IMG/VR virus record: IMGVR_UViG_3300027733_001467
Coordinates: 1-54,851 of that record
Direction: 5' to 3' (one strand)
DNA: 54,851 bases
DNA from: a virus
A program made the position numbers and the translations under genes. Below the pieces are notes generated by a model that worked only from the letters and a program-made list of their open reading frames with translations, did no database searches and had not been told where the DNA came from. Positions 52,080-54,851 of the stretch are shown here, piece after piece (within the stretch, counting starts at the first letter, position 1; the number at the start of each line of letters is the position of its first letter).

Positions 52080-52625
52080 ATGGCAAAGAACTTTGATATA
52101 TACGATTTCGTACACAACAATAAGATAACCTTAAAAGTTGATGGCAATAAAGGAACTACTGTAGCGAAAGCATACAATGATATCCGTAAAACTAACTTGA
52201 AAGAAGTAAAAATAGTTAATGGTAAATTCAGTTTAGCTGAAAACTTAGAAGATAGAAAATTATCAAATGAAGTTAAAAAACACTTCTTAGAGATTATTTC
52301 TACTTACAATACTTTCCAAGACCAAATGAGAAGACAATCTGATTTGACTGAAGTTGCAAATACTTTAGGTGCTATCGTTGAGGCTGCAAAAGAAATGACA
52401 TTAAGAGAAAGCGGTGATTGGTTTGATGCAGTGACTGTAAAAAGAAATATGACTGAATTAGATAAGTTAGGTAAATCGTTTGATAAGTTTGCTGTTGAAG
52501 CAAACTCAATGGATGAAAGATTACATTCTTTATATGAAGATATGGGTCACATCTTAAATCGTTACTATGAAATCGCTGATATCTCTGTAGATACAATGAA
52601 AGAAAGATTAGGTAAAAAGAAATAA
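52080..52625 (+). CDS. Head-block helical protein, 181 aa
   Basis: The gene starts two bases after the protease stop. After a short strand region (FDIYDFVHNNKITLKVDGN), the protein is helical from about residue 55 to 178 (FLEIISTYNTFQDQMRRQSD; EVANTLGAIVEAAKEMTLRE; KLGKSFDKFAVEANSMDERLH; MGHILNRYYEIADISVDTM). No family is recognised. Place and composition suggest a prohead core or assembly protein. It has few Cys or Trp residues and no L-x-E near the start. Confidence 0.65.
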   Translation: MAKNFDIYDFVHNNKITLKVDGNKGTTVAKAYNDIRKTNLKEVKIVNGKFSLAENLEDRKLSNEVKKHFLEIISTYNTFQDQMRRQSDLTEVANTLGAIVEAAKEMTLRESGDWFDAVTVKRNMTELDKLGKSFDKFAVEANSMDERLHSLYEDMGHILNRYYEIADISVDTMKERLGKKK

Positions 52626-52627
52626 TT

Positions 52628-53461
52628 ATGATTCGTTTAGGTGGTTTAATATCGCAAAAAGCATTTGGTAAATTTGAAATGGGTAAAGTAATTTCAAATC
52701 CATTTGCAACGGCATTCATTAAAGAAGGTGAAGGTGAAGACCATGAAGTTTCTATGGCAAACAATTCATTGGATACCATTATTAAAATGGCAACTGAATT
52801 GAAAGCTAAAATGGGAGAAAACGAAAAGGATATTCCTGCTTGGATTCAAGACCATATTACTAACGCAGCTAATTTTATTTCACAAGCATCAACTAACTAT
52901 CACGAATACGGAACAAACGAATCGGTAAATGAAGGAGCTGGTAGAGAAGCAATGGGAATTGCTAAATTTACTGGTACTCGTGCAATTGCAGTACAAAAAT
53001 TTATAGATGATTTTAATTTGAACGCTAAAAAGCTTTTTAACTTTATAGCTAAAGGAAAATTAAAAGATAGAATGGACTTTGCAACAGCAATAAGTGGAAC
53101 ACGTGGTAACAAATATCAAGGTAATTTTGTAGGTATGTTCGGAGAAGGTACACTAAACGAAGATTCTGAAACAAAGAGATTGGAAATGCTAATTAAAAAC
53201 TTGGAAGAAACAAATAAACTATTAGTACAACAACTTAAAGATAATAAAAGTTTAGCAAATAATAAAAAAGAAAATATTAAAAAATCAATAGTACTAAACT
53301 TAGATTTAATTAACTATTATAAAAAATGGTTAAAGGATTATCAATCAGCTGCAAACGAATCATTAGTAAACGAAGACGGCCCTTGTTGGAAAGGATATAA
53401 GCAAGTTGGTATGAAAGATAAGGGTGGCAAGCAAGTTCCTAATTGTGTTCCAAATAAATAA
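52628..53461 (+). CDS. Modular head-type protein with repeated protease-like sites
   Basis: The 277 residues contain modules joined by (L/V)-N-E sites. An N-terminal segment (about 1-95: NSLDTIIKMATELKAKMGENEKD and AAWIQDHITNAANFISQAS-like helix) ends at SVNE-G. A middle segment (about 98-173) ends at TLNE-D. A third segment of two helices ends at LVNE-D, followed by a C-terminal DGPCWKGYKQVGMKDKGGKQ ... PNCVP cysteine module that I recall from many T4-like phages. This looks like a polyprotein cut by the prohead protease. Cleavage is not demonstrated; the module names are not known. Confidence 0.65.
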   Translation: MIRLGGLISQKAFGKFEMGKVISNPFATAFIKEGEGEDHEVSMANNSLDTIIKMATELKAKMGENEKDIPAWIQDHITNAANFISQASTNYHEYGTNESVNEGAGREAMGIAKFTGTRAIAVQKFIDDFNLNAKKLFNFIAKGKLKDRMDFATAISGTRGNKYQGNFVGMFGEGTLNEDSETKRLEMLIKNLEETNKLLVQQLKDNKSLANNKKENIKKSIVLNLDLINYYKKWLKDYQSAANESLVNEDGPCWKGYKQVGMKDKGGKQVPNCVPNK

Positions 53462-53483
53462 ATTCTAAAGAAAAGTATAGTTT

Positions 53484-53504
53484 TTTTACGTTTTGTAAAA
53501 TTTT
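53484..53504 (+). terminator. Weak hairpin terminator candidate
   Basis: A 6-bp stem TTTTAC / GTAAAA with a 5-base loop lies 23 bases after the stop of the modular protein and is followed by TTTT. The stem is AT-rich, so the call is weak. Confidence 0.35.
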
Positions 53505-53507
53505 ATA

Positions 53508-53515
53508 TATTTATT
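53508..53515 (+). promoter_or_regulatory. TATTTATT motif, candidate promoter of scaffold and capsid genes
   Basis: TATTTATT is a one-base variant of the recurring motif and is the only such element in the 199-base gap before the scaffold gene. It would leave a leader of about 140 bases. Confidence 0.3.
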
Positions 53516-53524
53516 CTTAATAAT

Positions 53525-53635
53525 AACCTATTAATTTAGGTTTTTCTATTGGTAAATGAATACTCTCGTTCTATGAGAAGTGACCAAAACGCCAATCAAA
53601 AACATACATTGAAGTCCACAAATTTAATGACTTCA
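53525..53635 (+). other. Structured leader upstream of the scaffold gene
   Basis: The gap before the scaffold gene holds three stem-loops: AACCTA/TAGGTT followed by TTTCT (53525-53546, terminator-like), an imperfect nested hairpin TTGGT/ACCAA with ACTCTC/GAGAAGT (53549-53587), and TGAAGTC/GACTTCA (53610-53635). No protein of note is encoded here. A leader regulator or attenuator is possible but unproven. Confidence 0.4.
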
Positions 53636-53660
53636 GAAATCCGATAAATAAGGAAAACAA

Positions 53661-54779
53661 ATGGCAAGTTCAAAATTGTTGAAAGAAGCAATTGCTGATG
53701 CTAAAGCTGTACGTGAAACTGCTATCGCTAATGCTAAAATCGCACTAGAAGAAGCATTTACTCCTCGTTTACAATCTATCTTATCTCAAAAATTACAAGC
53801 CGAAATGGAAGGTGATGAAGAAGATACGGAAGATGCAGTAAATGAAGATAATGATACTTCAAGTGAAATAGCTAAAGGTGATAACAAACAACCTGCAGAT
53901 AAAGCAAATTCAGCACAAACTGACCTAAGTGGAATCTCTAAACAATCTGGTGAGCCAGGTAGCGAAGGTGAAGAAACTAAAGTTAAAGACCTTACTGAAG
54001 GCGAAGATGAGTTTGGTGCAGAAGAAGAAATTCCTGCAGAAGAACCAGCAGCTATGGAAGGTGAAGACATGGCTCCAGAAATGGACATGGATGCAGATGA
54101 CGAAGATGAGTTAGATTTAGAATCTATCATCAGAGAGTTAGAAGCACAAATCGCAGGTGAAGAAAGTGAGGAAGAAATTCCTGCTGAAGCACCAGCTATG
54201 GAAGGTGAAGAAGCGCCGGTTGAAGAACCAGTAGCAGCTGAACCAACTGAAGCACCAGCAGTAGAGGGTGAAGACCCAGCTATGGCTGATGATGAAATTG
54301 ACTTAGACGAGATTCTAAGAGAAATGGGATACGGAGAAGATGAAGCTGAAGAAGAAAAAGCTGACGATGCAACTGAAACTCAGGCTAAAATGGAATCATT
54401 ACAGTCTGAATTAGAAGAAGCATTAGCAGTAATTAAATCTTTAAAAGGAACAATCAACGAAGTAAACCTTTTAAACGCTAAATTACTTTACACAAACAAA
54501 TTGTTCAGAAGTTATAACCTAACTAACGAACAAAAAGTTAAAGTTGTAGAAAATTTAGACAGAACTTCTAACGTAAGAGAAGTTAAATTAGTTTACGCAA
54601 CACTTTCTGAATCAATGAAATTCACAGGAACTGAAAGAAAAGTAGCTCAAGTTAAAAAGAACATTACCGAAGGTATTGCTTCTAAGGCTCAAGCTTCAAC
54701 AGCTCCTAAAAAAGAAATTATTTCTGAAAGTAATGAATTAGCAAATCGCTTTAAGCAATTAGCTGGTATCATAAAATAA
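53661..54779 (+). CDS. gp22: Prohead scaffold/core protein (gp22-like)
   Basis: The 372 residues start MASSKLLKE-A, an L-x-E leader, and are helical and basic at first (ETAIANAKIALEEAF). A long acidic, Glu/Pro/Ala-rich middle (about 50-240) with repeated AMEGEE and EEIPAE units follows, then a helical C-terminal third (about 245-372) with LNAKLLYTNKLFRSYNLTNEQ, which matches the conserved end of T4-like scaffolds. Sites such as LTE-G and VNE-D fit removal by the prohead protease. T4 gp22 has 269 residues, so this one is longer, mostly by the acidic middle. It lies directly before the major capsid gene. A weak AAGGAA precedes the start. Confidence 0.88.
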   Translation: MASSKLLKEAIADAKAVRETAIANAKIALEEAFTPRLQSILSQKLQAEMEGDEEDTEDAVNEDNDTSSEIAKGDNKQPADKANSAQTDLSGISKQSGEPGSEGEETKVKDLTEGEDEFGAEEEIPAEEPAAMEGEDMAPEMDMDADDEDELDLESIIRELEAQIAGEESEEEIPAEAPAMEGEEAPVEEPVAAEPTEAPAVEGEDPAMADDEIDLDEILREMGYGEDEAEEEKADDATETQAKMESLQSELEEALAVIKSLKGTINEVNLLNAKLLYTNKLFRSYNLTNEQKVKVVENLDRTSNVREVKLVYATLSESMKFTGTERKVAQVKKNITEGIASKAQASTAPKKEIISESNELANRFKQLAGIIK

Positions 54780-54803
54780 TAATCCATAAAAAAATAAATA
54801 AAA

Positions 54804-54851
54804 ATGGCAAATTTTGATTTAAGCAAACTTATGGAAGGCAAGAACCCACAA
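54804..54851 (+). CDS. gp23: Major capsid protein gp23, 5' end only
   Basis: The ATG at 54804, after an A-rich leader without Shine-Dalgarno, gives MANFDLSKLMEGKNPQ before the window ends. The position right after the scaffold gene is that of gene 23 in T4. L-M-E-G at residues 9-12 fits a prohead-protease cut. Only 16 residues are seen, so the assignment rests mainly on gene order. Confidence 0.7.
   Translation, partial: MANFDLSKLMEGKNPQ

Noticed and set aside
52372-52779. 135-residue - strand frame
   Set aside because: It is antisense across two well-supported head genes, with no recognisable motif or promoter.
1-54851. CRISPR arrays, insertion sequences and tRNA genes
   Set aside because: No repeat-spacer pattern, transposase or terminal inverted repeat was seen; tRNA folds were not recognised by eye and would need a dedicated scan.

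Overview
This window is a piece of a large, strongly AT-rich contractile-tailed (T4-like) bacteriophage genome. A Bacteroidota host, perhaps a flavobacterium, is inferred for two reasons. Almost no start codon has a Shine-Dalgarno sequence; starts sit in A/T-rich leaders instead. Two promoters also match the Bacteroidota housekeeping pattern TTTG-N20-TATATTTG exactly. Nearly every gene is on the + strand in tightly packed runs with ATGA or TAATG overlaps. The one - strand gene found is a small ribbon-helix-helix regulator at 30279-30452. No tRNA genes, CRISPR arrays or insertion sequences were recognised.

Layout. 1-2267: small basic proteins built from short conserved phage modules, several starting with a short peptide that ends L-x-E. 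2326-6795: an envelope island with a family 2 glycosyltransferase, an LpxH-like metallophosphoesterase, two exported outer-membrane-like proteins and a membrane-anchored protein. 6797-7885: a small L-x-E leader protein and an Ntn-hydrolase-like protein. 7942-25544: tail and baseplate block with a gp5-like spike, an M15 peptidase protein, gp25, gp6, several adhesin-like wedge proteins, a 1657-residue LamG-containing protein and two paralogous structural proteins. 25545-30289: a GIY-YIG-like nuclease, a DnaG-type primase and a single-chain SbcD-SbcC (gp47-gp46) fusion. 30543-38481: a 2517-residue tail fibre with an in-frame mini-intein-like domain, then a fibre-assembly-like protein. 38535-42652: a glycan cassette (a GT4-methyltransferase-GT25-like fusion and a TibC-like heptosyltransferase) flanked by two related coiled-coil genes. 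42689-45091: a fused nucleotidyltransferase and ligase-like enzyme. 45143-54851: the T4-like packaging and head block: possible small terminase, large terminase, portal, core proteins, prohead protease, more core/payload proteins, scaffold, and the start of the major capsid gene.

How it fits together. The prohead protease at 51481 belongs to a family that cuts after (L/I)-x-E. That motif appears in the N-terminal leaders of many proteins here (for example those at 294, 736, 1041, 6797, 7070 and 42689) and in the scaffold, major capsid and protease themselves. The most interesting inference is that the window encodes a set of head-packaged proteins, including enzymes, that are trimmed and perhaps activated during capsid maturation. 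In the Ntn-hydrolase-like protein the predicted cut would expose the catalytic-type cysteine. Two promoter classes are visible: two host-like promoters, before the primase and before the glycan cassette, and many TATTTATA-type motifs before structural genes, which may be late promoters.
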